Assembly (NCBI GenBank): GCA_039105265.1
Contig: JAPFFF010000007.1
Span: forward strand, 4,774,001 to 4,838,000
Source of the DNA: Tritrichomonas musculus
Taxonomy: Eukaryota; Parabasalia; Tritrichomonadida; Tritrichomonadidae
Reading direction: 5' to 3'
DNA length: 64,000 nucleotides
In this document: in pieces, positions 36,247 to 46,486 of the stretch
Numbering within the stretch: position 1 is the first letter of the stretch
How the letters are laid out: the number at the start of each line of letters is the position of its first letter
Notes under the pieces: model-generated
Databases searched by the model: none
Seen by the model: the letters and a program-made list of their open reading frames with translations, nothing else
Told to the model about the DNA's origin: nothing
Program-made: the position numbers and the translations under genes

Positions 36247-38001
36247 TTAAGGTACAAATCCAGTACGTTAAGAAACTGCAAAATTTTTTGACATATGATA
36301 AAGAAACATGGTTCGTTTCTACTATTAACCTTTTTTTTATTTTTTTTTATATAACAAAAGGAACTTGGTATTATAATTATTTTTATTTTTATTATTCAAA
36401 TAATATTGAAATCATGAAGAAACTTCATTAAAACAAATTTTCGCATTTGAATTAGCATTTGAAAACTGAAATTGTCGTTCGGCACTCATTGTGGATGCAA
36501 TTGGAGAATGGATTAAAGGCGAAATGGTATGCACCGGAGATCGACAATACATTTGAGGATTTATTTGCGATAGATCATTTTCATCTTTGTTTATTTTACT
36601 CTCATTTGAATTAATTGATATTTGAGATTTATCAACTTGGACTTTTGCTAATCTAGGATAATTGCAATTTGAGTTTTGACTCTTAATTTGATTTATAATT
36701 GCATCTTCAGAAAAAAATGAATCAACCTCCATGCTACAATCTAAAATTTTTAGCTTTCTTATAAAATTATTAATGTTACAATTGATTTCTTTTTTGAAAT
36801 TGAGCAAATATTTTTGAGATTTCTTATTAAAACGCAAATTTTTTTGGATAATCGTTAACTCAATGTTTTGAATAACTGAATTAACATATTGTGAAAAAGC
36901 ATTGATTGTCCCAGACAATTTTTTCAATTCATTACAAATATAATGTGGCATATCAAAAATTTGTTCATCCATAAGTTCATTAATTAAATCTTGAATTTTT
37001 TTTTTGAATAGAAGATCTTTTCGTAACGGTTGAGGAAATAAAAGAATAATTGATTCTTTGATAGAATTAATACATTTTTGTTGAACTTCGTAATTATTTT
37101 CTAATTTTGATTGCGTATATATCGGCATATAATGTGCAAAAGCCAATCTCGCATTTAAATCATATTTTATGAGATTAATTAATTCATCTTTTTCGACATT
37201 TATTCTGATCGAAGCAACTTTTCTTTTATTCGGTACCGAATTTAAAAGAATAATTTAATTTTCACGTTTCATTCAATTTAAAAGAATAATATCTTATTAA
37301 ATAAACATTTATATATTATTTTTTTGATTTATCAAATATATATTTTAATATATAAATTATATTTTTAATATATTTACTTTTGTAATATTTTTTAATTGAG
37401 ATATATCGAAAAATAATCCTATCGGACATGAAAATTTCCGAATTGAGTTGAATATCTTTTTTAAATTTTAAGAATTTATTTTACACGATTGAGAATAAAT
37501 AAATAAAGTTACTTTCAATATTTGTTTCAAAATTCAGTAAATGTAAGCGTTGAAACTTTTTGTTAAAAACAATAAGATAATTAAAAGAATTTTATTTTGC
37601 CTAAATATATATAATGAAAAAGGATTTATTACTTATATGATATTAAATATAATCATATTTCATTTCTTATATGATATTAAATAATATTTTGATATTTCAG
37701 AATAATAATATGAAAATCTTGATTATTGATCGAACTTTGATATCAAATATAGTATTGTATATAGGATAACTTTGATAAATAGCTTGATTACTGAAAAGAA
37801 AAGTATTTTTACTAATAGAAAAAAGAAGATAAAAATTAAATTTTAGAATATTAAAAAAATTGGCCTATATTTTGGCAAAAAGTGGAATCTGACATTTTCA
37901 TGCGTTTAAACAGAATTCATCGACTTTTTCTGGGGAGGGACTTCTCACAAATAATAAACGGGTACCCTCTCAATATTAAACGTACTGGATTTGTACCTTA
38001 A
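36247..38001. mobile_element. Candidate 1.75-kb non-autonomous element bounded by 23-bp perfect inverted repeats
   Basis: The sequence at 36247-36269 (TTAAGGTACAAATCCAGTAC plus CGTT-end) is repeated exactly, in reverse complement, at 37979-38001. The outermost four bases are TTAA on both sides, which could be a TTAA target-site duplication followed by 19-bp terminal repeats. The interior holds one ORF (36412-37254) and no transposase, so it would have to be moved in trans. Two perfect 23-mers in AT-rich DNA are unlikely by chance, but the transposon interpretation is inference. Confidence 0.5.
36412..37128 (-). CDS. Unknown helical protein without a convincing start, inside the inverted-repeat element
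   Basis: From the first in-frame ATG (37126-37128) the frame encodes 238 residues: a helical region to about residue 145, then a Ser/Asn-rich tail (SPLIHSPIASTMSAERQF). The frame stays open upstream to a TAA at 37255-37257, reading protein-like sequence (KRKVASIRINVEKDELINLIKYDLNARLAF) with no ATG. The true start is therefore missing, lost or in another exon. Just upstream the sequence ATTATTCTTTTAAATT is duplicated at about 37239-37254 and 37274-37289, possibly marking a disruption. No family is recognised. It may be a captured gene fragment. Confidence 0.4.
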   Translation of the reverse strand: MPIYTQSKLENNYEVQQKCINSIKESIILLFPQPLRKDLLFKKKIQDLINELMDEQIFDMPHYICNELKKLSGTINAFSQYVNSVIQNIELTIIQKNLRFNKKSQKYLLNFKKEINCNINNFIRKLKILDCSMEVDSFFSEDAIINQIKSQNSNCNYPRLAKVQVDKSQISINSNESKINKDENDLSQINPQMYCRSPVHTISPLIHSPIASTMSAERQFQFSNANSNAKICFNEVSS

Positions 38002-38143
38002 TTAAATTTTAACGTTTAGAAAATATTTTTTTCGATCATAAATAATTGAAAAATATATAAATCACGATCATTAAAATTTCAGTTAAATATTATCGTCTAA
38101 CGATTAAAAAAATCTCAAAAAAGCTCAAAATTGAATGAATTTT

Positions 38144-38273
38144 TATACGAAAACCTTTCAATTTTTTCGTTTACCGCTTTTTTTTTGGCCTTCAATATGG
38201 TGAATAAAAACGGTTTCTTATACGAAAAACCGTCGATTTTTTCGTATACCGCTTTTTTTGGCCTTCCCCATGG
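38144..38273. repeat. Two hairpin-forming repeats, 75 bp apart
   Basis: Two imperfect copies begin TATACGAAAA at 38144 and 38219 and end near TTTGGCCTTC(A/C)..ATGG. In the second copy TATACGAAAAA is followed by its exact reverse complement TTTTTCGTATA, giving an 11-bp stem with a short loop. The first copy has a decayed version of the same hairpin. A short plus-strand ORF over it merely reads the repeat. Confidence 0.7.
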
Positions 38274-38323
38274 TCAATTAAAATTGAATACTTATTCGAT
38301 TTTTTTTTTTAATTTTATATAAC

Positions 38324-39351
38324 CGTTTATATTGACCTATTATAAGGCAGATTATTTTAGCCTTAAGCTGCCAAATAAATAATCAAATTTTAATACAATA
38401 AGATTATTGTAATGGCTAAATATTTTACCTTTCAATTTCAATGTTTTTAAAATATTGTTATATCTCAGTTTTTTATATTAAAATCATTTTATTTATTTAT
38501 TTATTTGAAATAAATATTTACTATTCAAAAATTGTGTTACAATATTTTTTCAATTATTTACGTTTTTTACAAAAAATGGTTATATTTTTTTCTATTTTTT
38601 CCTTATTGTAGTAAATTTAGTTCCATTACGATAAAAATTAGCTGTATTTACATATATATATTTATTGTTATTAATAGTTTTTTTGATTATTTTTTGAGAA
38701 TCTAAGAAAATTATCATTTTAATTATTGCATTTTATAATTTTATTGTTATTAAATATATTAATATACATTTTAAAATTATTAAATATCTTATATTGTGAA
38801 ATGAAATTTATAAAAATAAGATAAATATATTTTATTATTTGAATGCATTCTGAATATATAAAATTAATATTGTGTAGATATCTTAAGCAATTAATTAATA
38901 TTATGTTCAACAATATAATATACATTATTTAATAGTATGGAATATTTTGGAAAACTCAATGAATATCTAAAATTCCTATCTAGATTAAATGTATCGAGAA
39001 TTTTTCAGCAAATTAAAAAAAACTTTCGTAACTGAATTTTAATGATTTTTCATTATTTCATATCCTAACAAATATCAAATATATCATTTGATATCTCATA
39101 TTATATATTATATTTCAATATATAAAATGAATTATATATTTAATTTAATATAAATAAAATGTAATTTAAAAATATTATTATTTAAATTTTTTTATAAATT
39201 GAAAGAAAAACTATAATAAAATTTTCACTTCTCAATTATAATTTTTGTTTAATTTTCCATATTTTTCTCAAAAAAATTGGATTATAAATAAATATATTAT
39301 TATTTTAAATCTTTAGGTAATTTTGATCGTGATTTCAATGCATTCAAAATT
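38324..39351. other. Very AT-rich stretch, nothing recognisable
   Basis: No gene, RNA or clear repeat. Open frames are short and of chance composition. Confidence 0.5.
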
Positions 39352-40332
39352 GAATTCTCTTAGATTGACGACTTCACCTTTTTTTAAAAAATTGAATTCG
39401 CATAGGGGTTTCGACGATAGAAAAAAACCGATAAAAAAAAACTCTGGTAAATCAATTTATAAAATATAAAAATTTAATGTGCATAATAGTTTCTAAATAA
39501 ATATAAATTTATTTTTCCAAAATGTCTATTAGCAGTGGAAATACCACTTTTTAAATTTAACAAGGTTTGTTTGATTGATTAAAGAATCTAAAAAAGCATA
39601 TGATTTATTGAATAGTTGATTATTCATTAAAACAGAAATAAAAATGATAAAAATATAGTTTTACATCAATAGAGATATGACAATATTTAAGAAATCTTGT
39701 TTGTTTAATCGCCATTTGAATTTGATTTTTTCAAGATTTGGAATATCTTAAATAATATAGCAGAGTTGATATAATTCTGGATTATGCTTCTAAAGCAATT
39801 ATTCTACAAAATTAAAATTAATTGTATTAAAATACATATTCGTTCTGAGTATCTAATTTTTTTTATATTTTATAATCTTGTACAAGATTGTAAAATACGC
39901 AAACCGTTATCGTAATATAATACATAAAGCGCTTTTAATACTTTGATATATGCTTTTTTTTTAATGACTATTATATAATCAAACTTTTTGATGCGCTATA
40001 TCAGTGAAATATGATAAAATTTAGCTTATTTGTCTCCAAATTCTTCGAATTTTGAAATAACGTCCCAACTTTCTTTTGATTCCTTTTGTTAAAATGAAAG
40101 TTAAAATTAAAATTTGGTTCAAACAGACCTTCTCAAATTAAAAAAGCGGAATCTCGACTGCCTATAGATATTTACAATAAATAAATAAATATTTTTAAAG
40201 TTTGTATGTTTTTCTATCGAATGGCAATATTTTTTTAAAAATCCTTCAGATATTTCCTATTTTCATTCAATTTTCTGACATTTTCTTATCGTCGAAACCC
40301 CTATGAATTCGCTTAGATTGACGACTTCACCT
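39352..40332. repeat. 0.98-kb segment with combined direct and inverted terminal repeats
   Basis: The sequence GAATTC(T/G)CTTAGATTGACG and its continuation to ACTTCACCT (28 bp, one mismatch) occurs directly repeated at 39352-39379 and 40305-40332. Inside it, CATAGGGGTTTCGACGATA at 39401-39419 recurs as its exact reverse complement at 40287-40305. The interior is AT-rich and non-coding. The arrangement resembles the remnant of a small mobile element or a rearranged pair of element ends. Confidence 0.6.
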
Positions 40333-41650
40333 CTTCAGAAAAAAAAATTAACCTTTTTTTCTCCTTAAACCGTCAAAAAAATTAGTATTTTAGCTTTATC
40401 TCAATAAATCCTAGATAGTTCTACCAATTAACGAGATATATCATGTAAAATAAAATATATAAAACGATAAAATCATTACAGGAAAATGTATCGAAGGGAT
40501 TAGAAATTATTTGGAAATTATTGAAATATCGATTTTTGATTTTTCGTATCTCCACATATTCTTAATTAATTAAATATATTTTTATTTTAAAAACAAACAA
40601 ATATAATAATATAGAAAAATATAAGTTCAAAAATAAAAAAATAATATTTTAATCACCACTTTTCTAGGGTTTTTATATTTTTCAAAAAGTAAAGATTAAA
40701 AATTCTAATTTCCTCTGTAATGAACCAAACAGGTTGTAAATAGTATCAAACAATTATACATATGATAAGGATTTAAAATATGCTATTATAATTTTAGTAA
40801 GTCTTAAAATCACCAACTTTTTGCTTTCAACAAATTGAAAGAAAAGAGTTTGTATACCTTTATCGAGAATCGGAAAATAACAGGCCTATGATGAAGAGCT
40901 GTTCAAAATAAGCAAGAAATGTTTTTTTTTTTAAAAAACAATTGAAGATTTAACTAGAAAAACGTTTACCAATTTCCTTCAAATCATTCAGGACAAAGAA
41001 AAAAATGAAATTATTAAGTTGAGTAAATTAAAAACTATTTTTTTTTATTATATTTGAATCAAAACCAATCACTGCACTAATATTGCATCACTTATTGTAT
41101 TATTATTTTGAACAATTATAAAACATATGATCTCGGCATTCTTCTGTACTGAATCCAAAAAAAAATCCTCATTAAATATAAAAAAAACTCACTAAATGTA
41201 AATCATTGATTAATTGCATTTGCATCAAAAATATTTAGTGTGTTGAATACTTTTATTCTTTTTTTTCATCATTTGCATATTTTAGCAATTGCTTTCATAG
41301 ATATTTTTAAATTATTTTATGACTCTAATCCGATTTTAGTTTCTCATAGATCATTGTTAGAATTCTTTGTACATTTTATGTTTAAATGAAATAGAAATAA
41401 ATAGCTTCAAGATAATCTTCAAAAATTTCAATAATTATAACATTTCAAGAAAAAAAAAAGAGATTATATTTTTTTCAAATATATGCTAAGACAATGCATT
41501 GCTGATCTTTTGACAAAGAAAAATTACATTTACTTTCGAAAATATGATTCATGTAATTTTTAATAATTTTGGAACTAGTAAAAATAATGATTAATTCACA
41601 GTGTATTTTTAAAGAATTGGCAATCGATTACGAAATTTCAATGACAAATT
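40333..41650. other. AT-rich intergenic stretch
   Basis: Non-coding to the stop of the ankyrin-RING gene. No gene, RNA or strong repeat is seen. Confidence 0.5.
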
Positions 41651-42781
41651 TTATTCTTTAACAGATGCAAAAACGGCCATATAACAATCTGGACAAGTGC
41701 TAAATTGTTCAAAGAACTGTTCGGCGCAGCTTTGACATATCACTTTATGTCGGCATGGAAGAAGGAGACGATCTGCGTCGTTAACTCTGCATAAGAAACA
41801 TTTACCATCAATAAGCCATTGTCTAGGATCTTCTGGAGGTGGAGCTTTTTCTTCTTCTTTTGGAGGACCTTCATCAGGCGGTTGCATTGTAACTTGATCC
41901 TTGAACTCTTCAGTGCAGCATTTCCAAACTGTCTTTAGTTCAGCATCACGAACATCAGGATCAGCTCCACTCTCATAAAATATTTGAGAAAGTTGTAAAT
42001 TTCCATTAACAACTGCCATATGAAATGGTGTTTGGCCATTGCTGTTTTGATAGTTTGGATTAGCCCCTTTCATGAGAAGGATGCGCGCAGCATCAGCATT
42101 ATTGAATTCAACACAGAGATGAAGAGGTGATGTGGCGTTTTTATTATATATATTGGGATTGGCGTTATGACTAAGAAGCTTTTCAAGAATATCAGTATTA
42201 CCCCACCTCACAGCAAGAAAAACAGTATTTTCATAAAAATAAAAAAAATTAAATTCCAAAAGTATAATAAAATAAAAATTTCATAATAAGTAAAAATAAA
42301 TGGAACATTCAGTTAATAGAAAAAATAAACACGTATATTAGGATCTGCTCCATGATCAAGTAGAAAATTAATCATTTTTTCTTTGCATTCTTGTAATGCT
42401 AAATGTAGAGGAGTTTCTTTATGAGTTTACATTGAAAAAAGCTAAATAAAACAAAATGAGAAAAAAAAGTAAAAGAAATATTTTCGGTTTGTGCATTGAT
42501 ATCAGCTCCTTTTTCAAGAAGAAGATTTGCTGCTTCGATCGAATCATTAATTGCTGCCCAATGAAGAGGTGTTTCATAAATATAACAAATATAACATTGT
42601 TAATATGAAATATTGAAACGTTCGGTTAAAAAAAAATAAGTATGGAACAAAATTAAAAAAAAATAATCGGAACGAGATGTAAAAAGTAAATAGAAACTTT
42701 GACATTCACATCGACATTGGCGAATAAGAGTGAAAAGATAACAGCAGTATCGTTATTTTTGGCTGCAATCGCTAATTCCAT
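41651..42781 (-). CDS. Ankyrin-repeat RING-finger protein in four coding segments
   Basis: The last segment (41651-42232) encodes three ankyrin repeats, a Pro/Glu-rich linker and a C-terminal C3HC4 RING (CFLC ... CRHKVICQSC ... CPDC), so the product is probably an E3 ubiquitin ligase. Upstream, three more ankyrin pieces lie on the same strand: 42698-42781 (starting at ATG, ending DVNVK), 42480-42575 (ETPLHWAA ... DINAQTEN) and 42331-42417 (ETPLHLAL ... DPNIR). They are separated by 122, 62 and 98 nt of AT-rich sequence with stops. Each break falls at the same point, in the hairpin between ankyrin repeats, and each break is 2 modulo 3 in length. That regularity suggests introns, although no clear GT...AG or trichomonad ACTAACACACAG is present. 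Two breaks begin GTTT(C/A)T after the coding part. The alternative is a decayed gene. The ATG follows a run of about 21 A. Confidence 0.6.
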
Positions 42782-42878
42782 TTTTTTTTTTTTTTTTTTT
42801 CAATTTCTATAACGAATTCTTTTTAGTAAAATTAAACGTATCTCATTTAACTTTTTCTTTATTTATTAGTGTTGAACT

Positions 42879-45596
42879 TTAGACAAAAATTGGTTCATCA
42901 ATTATTTCTTCATTTTTCTCAAGTTCAAAGTATTTTATATTACCATGCGCCACTTTTTTAGTTACCGTTTTCAAAATTCCTCTATCACATAGAACTTTTA
43001 TTGTTTTTTTAAGAATGACTATTTTGTTTCCAGTAAACTCAGGAGCACATTTATAATTATCATAATTTATTTTTTCCTTATTACAATCGTTTTTCTTTAT
43101 GATATGCTTTGTTCCATTATAAATATAAATAACATTATTAAGCGTTGGGAAAACACTCTTCCTATGCTCCACATTATTCAACATTTTTATAATATTTAAC
43201 ATATCGCTTCCATGAACAGTAGTATCATGCTTTATTTCTTCAATCAAAGACAGTTTTTCACATTGATCACACATACAATAACAATTTTGGTATTGATATT
43301 TTATTCCAAAATGCTTCAATATTTGCACTCTTCTACAATTATTACCATTTTTTACGAAATCATTTATAGTGCAATAATTAATAATTTCTTTTAATTCATC
43401 ACCTTGCGTTACATGCTTTTGTGAATCTGTATTATTATTTGGCGATATAGTGATCATTCTTTGAATTATTTTTATATCAATTTCATTGAACATAAGAAGA
43501 CTATGGGATATATACCCATCTTGACCTGCAATATTTGCCTGCAATATATATTCTGGGATACTTTGAGGCATTGTGTAATGAATTACAAATCTAACGTCTT
43601 TCTTAAAAGTAAATGGCTGATATAAACAAGCCTCGAAGTTTCCATTCGAAAGCTCTGCTTTATTGGCTAATGAGTTGTTAGCAATAACAACAATTTTTAT
43701 TCCATCTGTATTCCAATTAATTATAACTTCTTTTTGCTGAAGTTCATTCATTTTTGAATGAAAGAAGGCTGCTGATAATCCATTTTTATTTAGCCAAGCA
43801 TTAATTGATTCTGCATCTCTATTTGTCAAGCAAAATATTATTCCAGAGCCGTCAATATGATTTTCATTATTTTTGTTTAGTCCATTTAAATAATGATTTT
43901 TAATCAACCAATTACAAATATCTTCAAGATTTTTTGTTAATAAAGATGATTTTTTTTCCATCACCTCTAAATACAAATTATTTCGTATTTTGCTCTCAGG
44001 AGAAATATTTTGATCATTACATAAAGACATCAGGATGCTATTTTGTTCTGAAATTATATTTTCTGCTGGAATTGGAATACGATCAATGAATCCATTTGCC
44101 GATTCATTCGTAATTATTAATATTGGAATTTCTTTCATTGCATTTGCAATAAAATCAATTGTTTTCAAAATACCTTGGCTGTCTATTTTGCTATCATTTT
44201 TCATATCCAAATCATTATCATTTTTTTCAAAATCAAAAATCATGACGATTCTGCTTAAATTATTTTTCGATTTTAAGACATTTAAAATACCAATTAATTT
44301 GGGATTGCTCTCAATTGATTCATTGGTCAAATACAGAAACTTTATTTCATTTTTCACTAAGCGAGTAAATATTGAAGATGATTCTGCTATACCAGATTGC
44401 GAGCCAATGATTTTTTCGGCCACAATATTACAATTTTCTTTGAGATATTTCATTCTTCTTTCTATTGATTTAATAACTAATGCTTGACTATTTTCATTTT
44501 CAAATTGTTTAAAAAAAATCACGACGGTTAGCCCCTCTTGACACATTCCTGGTATTAAATAACAGAGATCCATTCCAATAAAGCTGAGCTCTTTTTCTTT
44601 GAGCTCCAAATTAATATCTTTTTGATCAATCATTTTTGATATAACTTTTAATTCATTTGAACTCAAGTTGAAGATATTTTCTTTATCTTGATCTTTGTTA
44701 AAATTAAAAATATTTTTTATTTTGTCATATATGAAATTTTGTTTTTGATCGTCAAAGCTGATTTTGAGCTCATTAAAATTATTTTCATAATTTTTATCTT
44801 GACATGAATTGGGGCTTAAACAAAAATGATATTTTTCTTTTATGTCTTTATCTTTGAAGTTATCATTAATGTCAGAACTTTTTTGACAACAATTATCTCC
44901 AATGCTTTTGATAATACCCTCTGATATCTGATGAACAGGTTTAATTAATTCGTTAGAATTTTTATCTTCTTTTTTTAATTTTTTCTCATTATTAGTTACT
45001 TTTTCTTGTTTCATCAAATAATTTTCTTTTGATTCTTTTTCTTCAATATTTTCCCATATATTTCTTCTTTGTTTTTTTAATTCATTGATTTCATCGATAA
45101 TTGAAGTAATTTTTGGGCAAATAGAATCGTTACAAGCTTTTTCAAATTGATTTGCCCTTATTACAAGAGAGGAAATTCTTTTAGATATTTTTTCTGCTTG
45201 CAAATACAATTGGTCTATTGATAAATCATAAAATGAATCTGGCTTTTCATTGAAAAATACTTGCTTTAAATCTTCGAAATCATTTTGTTTCAAAGAAATA
45301 TTATCATATAGTTCGTCAATTATCATTTCTTCTTCTTTTTTTGAACTTTGAACATTAGTTTGTTTTTCATACAAGCTATATTCATATATACTTGAACTTA
45401 TTGGATTATTTTGATTCCAATTTTTGGTTAAATTAGTAGTAAACTCCATTTCTATGGCTGAAAGATCAAAATTGATAAACAATTGCTTTTTTCTGCTAGT
45501 CCATATCATTCCAGATGCTTTTATTTTGTCATATTTGCCTATAATACTTTTCTTCATTGTCTTAAAATTTGTTGCTATGTGCTCACTACTTTTCAT
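42879..45596 (-). CDS. RecQ-family helicase-like protein with degenerate ATPase motifs
   Basis: A 905-residue protein with a low-complexity N-terminal third. From about residue 325 it follows the RecQ layout: DLCYLIPGMCQEGLTVVI corresponds to the region after Walker A; GIIFCLTNRDAESINAWLNKNGLSAAFFHSKM (about 584) is the start of the second RecA domain; DVRFVIHYTMPQSIPEYIL is RecQ motif V/VI; CRRVQILKHFG and CMCDQC (about 750-773) form the RecQ zinc-binding site; an RQC-like winged-helix region follows. The Walker A lysine motif is absent before DLCYLIPG, the DEAH box is replaced by MIFDFEK, and the QxxGRAGR motif reads QANIAGQD. The RecQ fold is well supported and ATPase activity is unlikely. 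A structural or competitive role in a BLM/Sgs1-like complex is inference. An ATG 13 codons downstream is an alternative start. Confidence 0.8.
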   Translation of the reverse strand: MKSSEHIATNFKTMKKSIIGKYDKIKASGMIWTSRKKQLFINFDLSAIEMEFTTNLTKNWNQNNPISSSIYEYSLYEKQTNVQSSKKEEEMIIDELYDNISLKQNDFEDLKQVFFNEKPDSFYDLSIDQLYLQAEKISKRISSLVIRANQFEKACNDSICPKITSIIDEINELKKQRRNIWENIEEKESKENYLMKQEKVTNNEKKLKKEDKNSNELIKPVHQISEGIIKSIGDNCCQKSSDINDNFKDKDIKEKYHFCLSPNSCQDKNYENNFNELKISFDDQKQNFIYDKIKNIFNFNKDQDKENIFNLSSNELKVISKMIDQKDINLELKEKELSFIGMDLCYLIPGMCQEGLTVVIFFKQFENENSQALVIKSIERRMKYLKENCNIVAEKIIGSQSGIAESSSIFTRLVKNEIKFLYLTNESIESNPKLIGILNVLKSKNNLSRIVMIFDFEKNDNDLDMKNDSKIDSQGILKTIDFIANAMKEIPILIITNESANGFIDRIPIPAENIISEQNSILMSLCNDQNISPESKIRNNLYLEVMEKKSSLLTKNLEDICNWLIKNHYLNGLNKNNENHIDGSGIIFCLTNRDAESINAWLNKNGLSAAFFHSKMNELQQKEVIINWNTDGIKIVVIANNSLANKAELSNGNFEACLYQPFTFKKDVRFVIHYTMPQSIPEYILQANIAGQDGYISHSLLMFNEIDIKIIQRMITISPNNNTDSQKHVTQGDELKEIINYCTINDFVKNGNNCRRVQILKHFGIKYQYQNCYCMCDQCEKLSLIEEIKHDTTVHGSDMLNIIKMLNNVEHRKSVFPTLNNVIYIYNGTKHIIKKNDCNKEKINYDNYKCAPEFTGNKIVILKKTIKVLCDRGILKTVTKKVAHGNIKYFELEKNEEIIDEPIFV

Positions 45597-46377
45597 TTTT
45601 TCTTTTTTATTTTAGGATTTTTTTTTTTTTTTGATGGATTTTTGATGTCTTTTATTTCAATTGTTTTTTGAAGTATTTGAACATTTAATTACATTGTTTA
45701 TTACCATAAAAAAACACAATATAATTAATCTTTATAAAAAAATACTAATAATTAAATCATATGTAAAACGAAGAAGAAAAAAATAGTTTTTTATTTTAAT
45801 TCAAATAATTTCAAAGTGTAATTAAATATTTTTATTATCATTATATTCATGATATTATAAATATTTTATAATGTATTTAATTAAATTTAATTATTTAAAT
45901 ATAAAAAATATAACTTTTATATATTATTTCGTTATTAAATTCTAAAACAATGCGTGAAAACATTCTTTTTATTTCAATGAGTATAAAAATGTTTTCAATT
46001 ATTGAATAAGATTTTTCTGAATTTTCAATTATTGAATAATAAAATCAACAATAAAAATTTTATCATTTAAAATAGAACAATGAACACCGAAATAATATTG
46101 ATCAATAACTGCCATATTTTTTCATAATACGAATCGTATAATAGAAATATTGAAAAATTATGAAAAAGTTTCATTCTTTACAAAATTAAAAAAAAAAACA
46201 AATAAAACGATTTTATATTTGCTATTTTAAATTAATTCAATAATTTTAAACTTTATTTTATTATATATATTTCTTATAATATATAAATCTTTAAAAATAA
46301 ATATATATATAAAAGAATTTGCACTATATCCGAATTTTTTTTTTTTTGTGATCTAACAAAAAAATCTCTTGTATCCT
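45597..46377. other. AT-rich divergent intergenic region
   Basis: It lies between the RecQ-like gene and the Ras-like gene. No gene, RNA or strong repeat is seen apart from the hairpin at its right edge. Confidence 0.45.
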
Positions 46378-46410
46378 TCACTTTTTGAGTTTTTCTCCCT
46401 CAAAAAGTGA
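46378..46410 (+). promoter_or_regulatory. Initiator embedded in a perfect 12-bp inverted repeat
   Basis: TCACTTTTTGAG (46378-46389), which contains the Inr TCACTTT with +1 at 46380, is followed after 9 bases by its exact reverse complement CTCAAAAAGTGA (46399-46410). If transcription starts here, the leader is 107 nt, unusually long for this genome, and begins with a stable stem-loop. A second small stem, AGAGC-TTC-GCTCT, follows at about 46419-46431. Confidence 0.5.
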
Positions 46411-46486
46411 AAGCAATTCAGAGCTTCGCTCTCAAAAAGTATTAAGTGGAATTTCAAAATTTTTTTCAAAACAATTGAATAATTTA

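Noticed and set aside
38131-38322. 63-codon ORF with repeated SIFSxTAFF
   Set aside because: The apparent protein repeat simply reflects the duplicated hairpin DNA; no homologue or Inr.
46385-46486. 34-codon N-terminal extension of the Ras-like GTPase
   Set aside because: It has no ATG and overlaps the Inr hairpin; Ras alignment starts exactly at the ATG at 46487.
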